From NCBI GenBank assembly GCA_029062165.1, contig JAIDQQ010000023.1, forward strand, positions 124,001 to 188,000: a DNA stretch of 64,000 nt, given 5' to 3'. This DNA is from Ruminococcus sp. (lineage in GTDB: Bacteria > Bacillota > Clostridia > Oscillospirales > Ruminococcaceae). The first letter of the stretch is position 1, and each line of letters opens with the position of its first letter. The position numbers and the translations under genes are program-made. Under the pieces are notes generated by a model that did no database searches, had not been told where the DNA came from, and saw only the letters and a program-made list of their open reading frames with translations. Positions 35,844-43,291 of the stretch are shown piece after piece.

Positions 35844-36245
35844 ATGAATTTTGCACAAATACTGGATAAAATAATGACAGAAAAAAACATTTCTAATTAT
35901 GAAATGAGCCGAAAAACAGGTATTTCCGATAGCTTGATAGGATATTGGAGACGTGGAAAAAGTGTACCTAAAGCCGATAATCTTTTAGTTATCTCGAATT
36001 TTTTAGAGGTGTCTGTTGATTATTTGTTAGGAAACACATCTAATTTAGTTCCATCCGTTACACAAACAATAACTGGAAACGATAATAATTATAACATAGC
36101 CTCTAATACAGATAGCTCTGCAAATCGTGATATACCTAAAAGAGATTTAGAACTAATGGAAAAAATAAACTCACTGGACTTTGAAGATTATGCGGAAATC
36201 ATAAACGCTGTTAATCAGAAGCTTAAAAAGAAAAACTCTGCATAA
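35844..36245 (+). CDS. cI-like Xre repressor
   Basis: The 133-residue protein has an N-terminal HTH (ISNYEMSRKTGISDSLIGYWRRGKSVPKADNLLVISNFL, SVDYLLGNT), an Asn-rich linker and a C-terminal helical segment. There is no LexA-type Ser/Lys protease domain, so induction would not be by self-cleavage. GGAGGTG precedes the ATG. It is the probable master repressor of the element. Confidence 0.85.
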   Translation: MNFAQILDKIMTEKNISNYEMSRKTGISDSLIGYWRRGKSVPKADNLLVISNFLEVSVDYLLGNTSNLVPSVTQTITGNDNNYNIASNTDSSANRDIPKRDLELMEKINSLDFEDYAEIINAVNQKLKKKNSA

Positions 36246-36250
36246 AGAAG

Positions 36251-36285
36251 AATCCGTCCGGCATAACGTCGGGCGGATTTTTTTC
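36251..36285 (+). terminator. Terminator of the cI-like gene
   Basis: A 10-bp stem AATCCGTCCG / CGGGCGGATT is followed by seven T. Confidence 0.9.
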
Positions 36286-36549
36286 CCATTTGACAGATTT
36301 TCAGAAAAAATTATTCTGAATACGTGGGAATTTTGGGAAAAAAAGGAATAAAATAATTAAAACCTCTGTATTTCGGCAAAAAATCAACTCTTTTCCAAAT
36401 GGGAAAGTATTGGAAATAAATAATTCAATATGGGAAAGAAATATTTTTTCCATTTTATTCCCTTGTATTCCCATATTACGAAAAGCACTATAAACCGCAT
36501 AGAACAGGCAAATTTAATATTTATTTCCCAAAATTCCCAAAGTTCCTGT
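36283..36549. repeat. Cluster of TGGGAA repeats (iteron-like)
   Basis: The hexamer TGGGAA or its complement TTCCCA occurs at 36283, 36325, 36334, 36400, 36431, 36468, 36535 and 36544 in about 270 bp of gene-free AT-rich DNA. The paired copies at 36325-36339 and 36535-36549 are inverted relative to each other. A replication origin or a multi-site regulator region of the element is possible. Confidence 0.6.
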
Positions 36550-36607
36550 ACTTTCAGAATAAAAAATCAATCCGGAGCAGGTCGCTGTAATTACCTGCCT
36601 GCTCCTG

Positions 36608-36657
36608 CTCTGGTAGCCGTATGGCGTTGTGATGCACGCCCAGAGAACATAGAGCAG
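36608..36657 (+). ncRNA. Conserved-loop hairpin, copy A
   Basis: CTCTGG / CCAGAG closes a loop holding GCCGTA...TTGTGATGCACG. The loop is shared with copy B (38311) while the stem sequence differs. An alternative outer pairing, CCTGCTCT / AGAGCAGG, is also possible. It lies upstream of the gene at 36738. Confidence 0.5.
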
Positions 36658-36737
36658 GTGAATATTTTGATATTTTATTGCATATTCCGGTATAAAATGT
36701 TATAATTTTACTATCAGATTACAAAGGGGGCGTGAAT

Positions 36738-36947
36738 ATGTCTGCACAACAAGCAGAAAAAGAATCAGATGCAGTTGTATTTGAAAAAACAGTTTCAGAA
36801 CTGATTGATAAAATTCAAAAGCTGTCCGTTGCTGACAGATTACATATACTTACTTGCATAGCGGAAACGTTAAACGACATTGAGAACGGAAACATATACC
36901 AGACACGGCGTAGAAATATTTTAGTAACAGTATATCCGGCAAAATGA
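36738..36947 (+). CDS. Hypothetical small protein of the element
   Basis: This 69-residue helical protein starts MSAQQAEKESDAVVFEKTVSEL and has a coiled-coil-like middle (LIDKIQKLSVADRLHIL) and basic end. The ATG at 36738 is 7 nt after AAAGGGGG; the in-frame GTG at 36732 is too close. No family recognised. It is the first of three plus-strand genes between the two conserved-loop hairpins. Confidence 0.65.
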   Translation: MSAQQAEKESDAVVFEKTVSELIDKIQKLSVADRLHILTCIAETLNDIENGNIYQTRRRNILVTVYPAK

Positions 36948-36977
36948 CGGAGCAGGTTAAACAAGGGGGTATTGAAC

Positions 36978-37565
36978 ATGATAACAGTTGAAACTATTGT
37001 TAATGCTTTTATTTCGACAGATAATCATATTTCTGTCTTGTATAAATTGTATGGAGAAAATCGCAAAACTTACACACCATTTGAAAAATTTAAAAATGGT
37101 ATATCAGAATTTTACCGATATACAGGAAATGACACGGATTTTAAGTCATGTTATTCTTTTGAGACGTTCGCCAATTTCTTTTATGATGCAGTCTGCTATG
37201 ATGAAGAGCTTCCGGAGTACATACAGGAAAAATTTATAATTTATTTTAAACGTCCTGAAAAGACGGAAATTGACAAAGAATATATAAATTCTGTACTCCA
37301 TGAAATCAGGGCTTATATAGTGAAGTCAAAACTTGATGAAGCTGTAAAAGACTTCTGGATAAATGATAATGACAGAAAAACAAAAAAAGTCCGTGAACTT
37401 ATATTCCGTCCACACCCTGAATGTAATTCAGCTACACTTGTTAGCCCTGTGATTACGTGGGCTGAGAATCATAACCGAATGACTTACGAATTTATATATA
37501 AAATTTTTGAGTATGGGTACATAACAGGAAAGAGAGACGAAAGAGCAAGAAAGAAAACAATATGA
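36978..37565 (+). CDS. Hypothetical protein of the element
   Basis: This 195-residue soluble protein of unknown function is rich in aromatic and charged residues. It starts MITVETIVNAFISTDNHISVLYKLYGENRK. The ATG lies 8 nt after AAGGGGG. It follows the 69-residue gene by 30 bp. No motif recognised; codon use is AT-rich as in the rest of the element. Confidence 0.7.
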   Translation: MITVETIVNAFISTDNHISVLYKLYGENRKTYTPFEKFKNGISEFYRYTGNDTDFKSCYSFETFANFFYDAVCYDEELPEYIQEKFIIYFKRPEKTEIDKEYINSVLHEIRAYIVKSKLDEAVKDFWINDNDRKTKKVRELIFRPHPECNSATLVSPVITWAENHNRMTYEFIYKIFEYGYITGKRDERARKKTI

Positions 37566-37567
37566 AA

Positions 37568-37583
37568 GTATAACAAGGTATAC
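37568..37583. repeat. 16-bp repeat, copy 1
   Basis: GTATAACAAGGTATAC, itself partly palindromic, lies directly after the gene ending at 37565. An exact inverted copy is at 37741 and a 15/16 direct copy at 38142. Confidence 0.75.
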
Positions 37584-37740
37584 TTTTATTTATGCCAGAG
37601 CAGGCAGAACGGAAATAAAATCATTGACAATTTCAGCTTGTAGTTAGTTCGTCTGATATTCAGATACTTGATACACCGCTTAGGAAGCAATGGTCTAACA
37701 GAAATCTGTCTATTTGATTTTTACTTCCAATAATTTGAAT

Positions 37741-37756
37741 GTATACCTTGTTATAC
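37741..37756. repeat. 16-bp repeat, copy 2 (inverted)
   Basis: GTATACCTTGTTATAC is the exact reverse complement of 37568-37583. The 160 bp between them hold no gene. Confidence 0.75.
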
Positions 37757-37876
37757 TTTGTTGTCGATTCTGTATGTGTAAAGTTGTGCATCAAAGCTAC
37801 ACTGTACAGGGGGAGTGCTGAAAAGTTCCGCTGAATATGATATGATTATTGTAAAAATATGAATGGGGGTAAAAGT

Positions 37877-38086
37877 GTGGAGACGGTTAATAACAACGCT
37901 TCCGGAAATACTATTGACATTGATTGTAGTAATATTGGAAACGTGGGTAATATTGCAGCGACTACAGTTAATATCAATATACAATCATATGGCATATTAT
38001 CGGAATTTATTTCATATATGAATACTTTGCCGTTTGAAAAGCAAGTGAAAATAATGCAGTTTGCACTTAAACAAAAGAACGGCTGA
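37877..38086 (+). CDS. Small Asn-rich protein of the element
   Basis: This protein of 69 residues has an N-terminal half made of Asn/Thr/Ile repeats (NASGNTIDIDCSNIGNVG...TTVNINIQS) that looks like short beta strands. A helical C-terminus follows (FEKQVKIMQFALKQKNG). GTG at 37877 is 7 nt after GGGGG. The in-frame ATG at 37859 lies before that site. Function unknown; the pattern recalls leader regions of small element-encoded effector or regulator peptides. Confidence 0.5.
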   Translation: METVNNNASGNTIDIDCSNIGNVGNIAATTVNINIQSYGILSEFISYMNTLPFEKQVKIMQFALKQKNG

Positions 38087-38141
38087 AAAAAAAGAAATCT
38101 ATATTTTTACAGTACAATATGATACATCAATAAAAATGAAT

Positions 38142-38157
38142 GTATAACAAGATATAC
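38142..38157. repeat. 16-bp repeat, copy 3
   Basis: GTATAACAAGATATAC differs by one base from copy 1. It lies downstream of the gene ending at 38086. Confidence 0.65.
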
Positions 38158-38310
38158 TTGTAATGCGGATTTTCTTCACCTGCTCCACCATTTTGAATTG
38201 TCAGAAAAAATAACAAACGGTGTAACGAAAACAGAAACGGAAGCGACTGCAAAGACCGGAATAAACAGGGCAGGGGACTTGAAAATAAATTCACAATTGA
38301 ATAACATTCT

Positions 38311-38375
38311 TTGTTGGTTCTCGCTCTGATTGCCGTACTTGCTTTGTGATGCACGTCCAACAAGGAACGGAGCAT
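38311..38375 (+). ncRNA. Conserved-loop hairpin, copy B
   Basis: TTGTTGG / CCAACAA closes a loop containing GCCGTA...TTTGTGATGCACG. It matches copy A in the loop, while both stem strands have changed together. Confidence 0.5.
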
Positions 38376-38411
38376 GAAGAACATCTGCCCTAAGTACAGT
38401 TTAAAGGGTCT

Positions 38412-38447
38412 CAAAGTATCATAAAGTATCAGGTTTATGATACTTTG
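38412..38447. repeat. 14-bp perfect inverted repeat
   Basis: CAAAGTATCATAAA and TTTATGATACTTTG are separated by GTATCAGG. Three AAGTATCA-like units are present. There is no T tract, so it is more likely a protein-binding or partition-like site than a terminator. The 38087-38604 stretch holds no gene. Confidence 0.6.
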
Positions 38448-38591
38448 ATATATAGAAACCCCCTGCTCCGTCCGGTTCTTTTATCGGGAAAACGTCCGAA
38501 AAAATAAAAAGGGATTCTATGGGACAATACGGTTATTGACAATAAAAGCAGGGTTTTCAGAAAATTTTTAAAGGTATTCAGGCAATAAAAA

Positions 38592-38620
38592 AGACCGTCC
38601 GGAATCATTCAGACGGCTTG
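38592..38620 (-). terminator. Terminator of the DUF3486 block
   Basis: On the minus strand an imperfect CCGTCTGAA / TTCCGGACGG hairpin ends in TCTTTTTT. It overlaps the last codons of the gene ending at 38605. Confidence 0.65.
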
Positions 38621-39168
38621 CAGTTTAACTCTTTCTGTTGGTTTTTTATGAAATTTTTTAGTTCTCTGTACAGTTTTGGATTATCTTCTGACATTATTTC
38701 AAATAGTGTTGACATAAATTCATCTTGACCGTTTTCAAGTATGGATTTATTTTTTATTTCAATGTTTCTTTTGTATGCGACGGCTCTTGTTAAAGCAATA
38801 GTATTTTTTATAATAGCATCTATTCCGATTTCCTGTAACTGTTCGCCCGAAAGGTTGTTAATCTGTTCAAGAAGCTGACCGCATAGCAAACGTGTAAGCG
38901 GTTCTGTAAAATCAATGTGGTTATAGTTTTCCGTTTCGTCCATGATTGCCCTGAAATTTGCCTGTGTCATTCTGATACTCTGTATTGACTGCATTAAATT
39001 GGCGGCGTATCTCTGCACTGCTGAAATTGACACACTGTTTCCGGATTCTTTGATATACTCTACTATTTCACGGTATGTAAAATCAGCTTTAATCATTTCG
39101 TCAACAGTTCCCTTGATTTCAGGCGGTAATTTGTCAATGGCATAATGTTTTCTTGTATGCTTTCCCAT
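38605..39168 (-). CDS. DUF3486 protein, phage Mu gp27-like
   Basis: The 187-residue protein has the DUF3486 start pattern: HYAIDKLPPEIKGTVDEMI, TYREIVEYIKESG, VSISAVQRYAANL, a small HTH-like domain followed by helices. Mu gp27 belongs to the late packaging region and DUF3486 proteins are taken as small-terminase-like. It is the only packaging-type gene of the element. It follows two small genes in the same direction. Confidence 0.7.
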   Translation of the reverse strand: MGKHTRKHYAIDKLPPEIKGTVDEMIKADFTYREIVEYIKESGNSVSISAVQRYAANLMQSIQSIRMTQANFRAIMDETENYNHIDFTEPLTRLLCGQLLEQINNLSGEQLQEIGIDAIIKNTIALTRAVAYKRNIEIKNKSILENGQDEFMSTLFEIMSEDNPKLYRELKNFIKNQQKELNCKPSE

Positions 39169-39181
39169 ATCGTTCCCCCTG

Positions 39182-39511
39182 TCAGATGTCTATGCAGTTA
39201 TCTTCAATAATTCCTCTTAATACCTGAATCCCCTTTGCTGTAAGTGCTGTTTCAGTATTTCTGAATTTATCTTCTTTCAGGTCAACAGGATTTCCGCTGT
39301 TGCAGTCCATAAGTTTTATATAATCGCTTTCATACAAGTATCTAATACTTTCAGTAAATGAATTGTGGTCTGTTGTTTGTCGGAAAACAAATTCAAGGCT
39401 TGATAATCCGCATCGGCTGTCCTTAATAACGTTTAAAGTCCTTAATATTGTGCCGTTCATGTGAAAGAATTTACTGTCTGCAATGTCTTTCTGAATTTTT
39501 TCGGCGTTCAT
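39182..39511 (-). CDS. Hypothetical winged-helix-like protein
   Basis: This 109-residue protein looks like a winged HTH: helices in KFFHMNGTILRTLNVIKDSRCGLSSLEFVF, then SFTESIRYLYESDYIKLMD and LTAKGIQVLRGIIED (a phage-type ALTAKGIQVL end). It sits in the gp27 block, as small HTH proteins do in Mu-like regions. Stop and start overlap with the gene at 39508 by 4 bp. Confidence 0.6.
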   Translation of the reverse strand: MNAEKIQKDIADSKFFHMNGTILRTLNVIKDSRCGLSSLEFVFRQTTDHNSFTESIRYLYESDYIKLMDCNSGNPVDLKEDKFRNTETALTAKGIQVLRGIIEDNCIDI

Positions 39512-40050
39512 AATATTCCCCCATTCGTTTTACATGATATGCCTATATCCCTTTCCATATTTTCAGACAGCAGACATTTAATTCTGCCCTCTAACCGTAT
39601 TTTTTGTGTTCTGCTGAGATACGGAGATACTTTTTCAATGAAGTCAATAAATGTGCGGTTATAACCTGTATCTCGTTTCATCGGCTTGCATTGTCTTGTT
39701 ATATCCGGCTCATTGACTGTAATATTTTCCGGCAATTTAGCATTTATAAGTGTCTGCAACAGTCTGAGACCGACATTCAGACCGTTTTCAAATGCGTTTT
39801 GTGCAGCAATGCAGAAATAGCATTGCATATCATTATCAAATTTTCTCTTAAAATCTTCATCAAGTGCTGTTGCATTAGTTATCCGTTCTTGCAGTGACGT
39901 TAACCGTTCTTGCAGTGACGTTAATCGTGCATCATCTTCCGGACTGAATACTTCACAATGTTCACGGTCAAAAATCTGAGATATTACCATATCGCATATA
40001 GTTTGTATGTTTATATCCCAGTCCCTGACAAATTTTTCATAAAATCCCAT
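39508..40050 (-). CDS. Hypothetical protein with heptad repeat
   Basis: This 180-residue soluble protein of unknown function contains a tandem seven-residue repeat (RLTSLQE twice, then RITNATA). It is coded by a 21-bp direct repeat near 39885-39930 and probably forms a short coiled coil. It is the first gene of the three-gene block with DUF3486. Confidence 0.6.
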   Translation of the reverse strand: MGFYEKFVRDWDINIQTICDMVISQIFDREHCEVFSPEDDARLTSLQERLTSLQERITNATALDEDFKRKFDNDMQCYFCIAAQNAFENGLNVGLRLLQTLINAKLPENITVNEPDITRQCKPMKRDTGYNRTFIDFIEKVSPYLSRTQKIRLEGRIKCLLSENMERDIGISCKTNGGIL

Positions 40051-40342
40051 TTTTCAACCCCCACAATCAATATTTAAATACCTTTCAAATGGCATTTAAA
40101 TAGCATTTAAAAAGTCTTTAAAAATATGTACTTTCAATTAGTTTAAAAATTAAATTATAATTTTTTAGCTTTATTATGCAATCTAAAGTACAATATAATT
40201 ATATCATGAAAGGAAGTTAAAGTCAATGTACCATATTTTTTGTACTTTATTTAGTACTTATTATTTCAAAAAAGAAAAGTAAATCACCTATTGAGTATAA
40301 GGAAAAAGGCTATTATACGTTATCAGAATGCTTGTATACACT
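40051..40342. other. AT-rich end region of the element
   Basis: No gene is visible. It holds repeated GCATTTAAA units (about 40092-40115) and several GTACTTT / AAAGTAC copies between 40127 and 40258, possibly integrase arm or regulator sites next to attR. Confidence 0.4.
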
Positions 40343-40389
40343 TTGGTAAGGCGTAGGTCGTCGGTTCAAGTCCGATCATCAGCTCCAAC
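40343..40389 (+). repeat. attR core (right direct repeat, partial tRNA-Thr)
   Basis: This is a 47-bp perfect copy of the tRNA-Thr 3' part with CCA. The bases before it do not form a tRNA 5' half, so this is not a second gene. Confidence 0.93.
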
Positions 40390-40390
40390 A

Positions 40391-40429
40391 AAAAGCATTT
40401 CCGATTATACCGGAAGTGCTTTTATTTTT
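40391..40429 (+). terminator. Original tRNA-Thr terminator, displaced by the element
   Basis: AAAAGCATTTCC / GGAAGTGCTTTT with ATTTTT follows attR. Before integration it would have followed the tRNA directly. Confidence 0.7.
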
Positions 40430-40450
40430 AAGGAAAGGAATTATTTAATA

Positions 40451-41716
40451 ATGTCAGTAAAAATAATGCATGAAATAGATGTATCTGAAAATAACTGGTG
40501 TAATTCTGCGATTATGTTCAGGGTATGGAACGGCAAGGGCGTTATTACTTATCAGTATGGCACAGACGACGAAGATTATTATTATAACAGTAAATTACTA
40601 CTTGATGGCAAGCCCATATTACAGGCACATCTGCCGGTATCTCCTACCTGTACCGGATTACTTGCGACAGGTTACGGCATAGAAAACATAGACTGTCCGG
40701 AACTGAAAGCGGTTCGGGAAAGTCTCAACGGCGATTACGAAAATATACGGACTTCCGCAGAAATGCTTAAACCGTTTCTGAATCTCCTTGAGGACGGTTA
40801 TTATTTACTGGCAGATGTTCCGCATGACCCTACCGACGGCAACAGTAATTTTTTCTGGTCTGTACCGAATAATCTGACTGAAAATCCTGCTTGTCTTGAA
40901 GAATATTATACTTGTGAAAACTTTTTTTATAAAGAGAGTTTCCCGAAATATCTGTATCCCACGCAATCGGCAGACCTATGTAATCAGAAACGCATTGAAG
41001 AATATGTTGAGATACTGAAAAATAATCCTAATCCACCGAGGGCGTTGGCGTATCATGAACACGGTTTTATAAGTGCATTGCTTGACGGTCACCACAAGGC
41101 GACGGCTTCGGCACTTCTCGGACAGGCGGTTAATTGCCTTACTATAATGAATGTCGGAAGAGTTTATTTTGAAGCATATACAGAAACCATAGAATATAAT
41201 ACACGAATAAAGAGTATAAATTTCAGTGATATTAAAATTCCCGTACCTGCCGGAAGTCTTTACGGTGATTATTTCGGATTCACAATGAAACTTCATGAAG
41301 ACAATCTGACGATTACTGAATACAATCTGACAGGAAAAAAGTTCCCACAAGCTGAATTGAATGCGGAAAATTTATATCTTGATATAGAAAGTCTTATGGG
41401 ATTATATAATTATGGTCTTGAAAACACTGAATTTACTGACGAACTTATTGACGAATGGATAAATAACGTCAGTTATGATAATTGTTTCCGGTTAAAATAT
41501 ACTATTAAATATCTTATGCTGAAAGATAAAGATATGGCGTATCGTACTGCTTTAAAAATCGTAAAAAAGAATTATATTTATCTGCCGTATGAAGAAGCAT
41601 GGACGGCTCTTAAAAAATTCCGTGACGAAAAAACAGAAAAGATTTTCATTGATTATATTGTCAGTCATACTAAAAATGACAGGTTCTGGAATATTGTCAC
41701 TTCTTATTGGGATTAG
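40451..41716 (+). CDS. Large hypothetical protein with ParB-like DGHHK motif
   Basis: The 421-residue cytoplasmic protein begins MSVKIMHEIDVSENNWCNSA. The central ISALLDGHHKATASALLG resembles the DGHHR box of ParB/sulfiredoxin-like nucleotide-using domains. The C-terminal third is helical and HEAT-like. The frame continues upstream through attR to 40328, but GGAAAGGAA lies before the ATG at 40451, which is chosen. It lies outside the element. Its 3' end overlaps the convergent gene at 41697 by 20 bp. Function unknown. Confidence 0.7.
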   Translation: MSVKIMHEIDVSENNWCNSAIMFRVWNGKGVITYQYGTDDEDYYYNSKLLLDGKPILQAHLPVSPTCTGLLATGYGIENIDCPELKAVRESLNGDYENIRTSAEMLKPFLNLLEDGYYLLADVPHDPTDGNSNFFWSVPNNLTENPACLEEYYTCENFFYKESFPKYLYPTQSADLCNQKRIEEYVEILKNNPNPPRALAYHEHGFISALLDGHHKATASALLGQAVNCLTIMNVGRVYFEAYTETIEYNTRIKSINFSDIKIPVPAGSLYGDYFGFTMKLHEDNLTITEYNLTGKKFPQAELNAENLYLDIESLMGLYNYGLENTEFTDELIDEWINNVSYDNCFRLKYTIKYLMLKDKDMAYRTALKIVKKNYIYLPYEEAWTALKKFRDEKTEKIFIDYIVSHTKNDRFWNIVTSYWD

Positions 41717-42347
41717 TACGCTTTGCCCATAATTTCTTAATCCAGCCGATAACCATTCCTACCATTAGTGACGCTATAACCGTACCTACTCCGACGCTAC
41801 CTAATGTATGCAAAACTATCAGACAAGTTATAAGCGATACGATAACCATAGTCACATCAAATGCAACCTTGACTTTTGAAAACTCTACTTTAATAGTATC
41901 AGATACCGCCTGCATGACACCCTCACCGGCAAGTGGCATTATATCCGACGGAAGATACATGAATATCCCTATCGCAACGAGTACTACACTTATCAGAATC
42001 ATGCATATCCTTATGAAATAGTTGTCGGTAGTCGGCAGACGGTCTGCGAGTGAGTTACAGAACGTCGTGAAATAGCCGAAAACTATTCCTACTGGTAACT
42101 GGAGCAGGGATTTTATTTTAAAATTTTTTCTTAAAATAAGTATCTGTATTACAATAAGTACGCAATGAAAAAGTATAGTTGCCTTGCCCATCTCGATACC
42201 CCAACAGACTGTAAGCGTATACGGAATGGAACTCACCGGCGATACGCCTAAATCTGATTTTACTGAAAGTGCGATACCGATAGTCATTATGAATAATCCG
42301 ACAAAATAGCATACAAGGCGATTAGTAATAGTACGTTTATTTTCCAT
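41697..42347 (-). CDS. YczE/YitT-type membrane protein
   Basis: This 216-residue membrane protein with about five helices has the family pattern FIMTIGIALSVKSDLGVSPVSSIPYTL and PVGIVFGYFTTFCNSL. Members are of unknown function, often adjacent to regulators. It is 6 bp downstream of a MarR-family gene and probably controlled by it. Confidence 0.83.
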   Translation of the reverse strand: MENKRTITNRLVCYFVGLFIMTIGIALSVKSDLGVSPVSSIPYTLTVCWGIEMGKATILFHCVLIVIQILILRKNFKIKSLLQLPVGIVFGYFTTFCNSLADRLPTTDNYFIRICMILISVVLVAIGIFMYLPSDIMPLAGEGVMQAVSDTIKVEFSKVKVAFDVTMVIVSLITCLIVLHTLGSVGVGTVIASLMVGMVIGWIKKLWAKRTNPNKK

Positions 42348-42353
42348 AGTGAA

Positions 42354-42773
42354 TCATTCCTTTCCGTCGAGATTCCGACATATTTCAGTGAGTATATTTT
42401 TAACTTCCTGAACTTTTTCCGGACTGATACCGTTTACTGCCTGCTCATCTGCCTGACTGAAAATATCATGCATTTTTTCACAGATTTCTTTTCCGCTGTC
42501 GGTGAGATAGACGTATAATGACCGTCTGTTACCGTTTTTCTGACGGCGTTCTATTAACCCTTTCTGCTCCATGCGTAACAGAATACTTCCGAGTGTTGCC
42601 GGTTCTATTTCACAGTAACCGGCTATTGTTTTCTGGTCACTACCTTCATGTTCGTAGAGGTAGTCAAGAATTTTAGGCTGTCCTGATGTCAGACCTAATT
42701 TCTGTGCCTCTGAATAAATTTTCCTCTGCATGACCGAATGTGACTTCATTAATAAATAGTGAAGCGTTTCCAT
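42354..42773 (-). CDS. MarR-family transcriptional regulator
   Basis: The 139-residue winged-helix protein carries LTSGQPKILDYLYEHEGSDQKTIAGYCEIEPATLGSILLRMEQKGLIERRQKNGNRRSLYVYLTDSG, the MarR recognition helix and wing. It likely represses its own operon with the YczE-like gene through the dyad just upstream. Confidence 0.9.
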   Translation of the reverse strand: METLHYLLMKSHSVMQRKIYSEAQKLGLTSGQPKILDYLYEHEGSDQKTIAGYCEIEPATLGSILLRMEQKGLIERRQKNGNRRSLYVYLTDSGKEICEKMHDIFSQADEQAVNGISPEKVQEVKNILTEICRNLDGKE

Positions 42774-42796
42774 AAAGAGACCTCCCGAATAATAAG

Positions 42797-42832
42797 TATT
42801 ATTATAATAACTATTCTTATTATAATACTTGA
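42797..42832. promoter_or_regulatory. MarR operator candidate
   Basis: AAGTATTATTATAATAA and TTATTATAATACTT form an extended AT-rich imperfect dyad 24-60 bp before marR. Confidence 0.5.
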
Positions 42833-42850
42833 AACTGTATTTGTCAAGAG

Positions 42851-43207
42851 TTATTTTACAGAAATTTCCCAGTAGTAACGGCGGTTTGATTCGGGGAAAT
42901 CATTTAATATATAGTGTTCAGGGTCATAGAAAGTGCCGTCATAGTACAGTGACCAGTGCCAGCACCGAGGAGTTTCGAGACTAAGCAGGCATAATATCGG
43001 TAAATCTTCTTTATTCTGTACGGGCTTACGGGTATCGGAAATTTCAAAACCGTGATTTCTTAAAGTCTGTTTCATTTCTTTCAGATTGGTTTCACGGTCA
43101 TTGCCGAGGTACTCGACTATTTCTCCGACTGTTTTTCCGAGTATCATAGCAAGTACAGCCTGTCCGCACTGTAGGTCAGTAGGTTCATGAATGTAATTTA
43201 TTTTCAT
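42851..43207 (-). CDS. C39-like cysteine peptidase
   Basis: This 118-residue single-domain protein has LQCGQAVLAMILGKTV with the catalytic Cys, and a late HWSLYYDGTFYDP with His and Asp, as in bacteriocin-processing C39 and related papain-like folds. No signal peptide or transporter is nearby. An intracellular peptidase or toxin-processing role would be a guess. Confidence 0.65.
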   Translation of the reverse strand: MKINYIHEPTDLQCGQAVLAMILGKTVGEIVEYLGNDRETNLKEMKQTLRNHGFEISDTRKPVQNKEDLPILCLLSLETPRCWHWSLYYDGTFYDPEHYILNDFPESNRRYYWEISVK

Positions 43208-43226
43208 TATATATTCTCCTTTTCTG

Positions 43227-43255
43227 TTGACATTTCTGTTATTATGTGATAAAAT
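43227..43255 (+). promoter_or_regulatory. Promoter of the zinc-ribbon protein
   Basis: TTGACA, 17-bp spacer, TAAAAT, 36 bp before the start at 43292. Confidence 0.75.
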
Positions 43256-43291
43256 ATAAAAAATTGGTTTTTTATGGGAGGTTTTTATAAT

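Larger units (their letters stand above)
30633..40389. mobile_element. 9.7-kb integrative element in tRNA-Thr, phage-satellite-like
   Basis: A 47-bp perfect direct repeat of the tRNA 3' part bounds the region (30633-30679 and 40343-40389). A tyrosine integrase lies beside the left repeat. Inside are a DUF3987 protein, small unknown genes, divergent Xre regulators, and a DUF3486 (Mu gp27-like) protein. No capsid, portal, tail, lysis, relaxase or conjugation genes are present. The content (integrase, regulators, replication-like protein, packaging-like protein) fits a phage-inducible chromosomal island or a small defective prophage. The satellite label is inference. Confidence 0.85.

Noticed and set aside
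40343-40389. Possible second tRNA-Thr
   Set aside because: Only the 3' part is present and no acceptor 5' strand or D-arm precedes it. It is attR.
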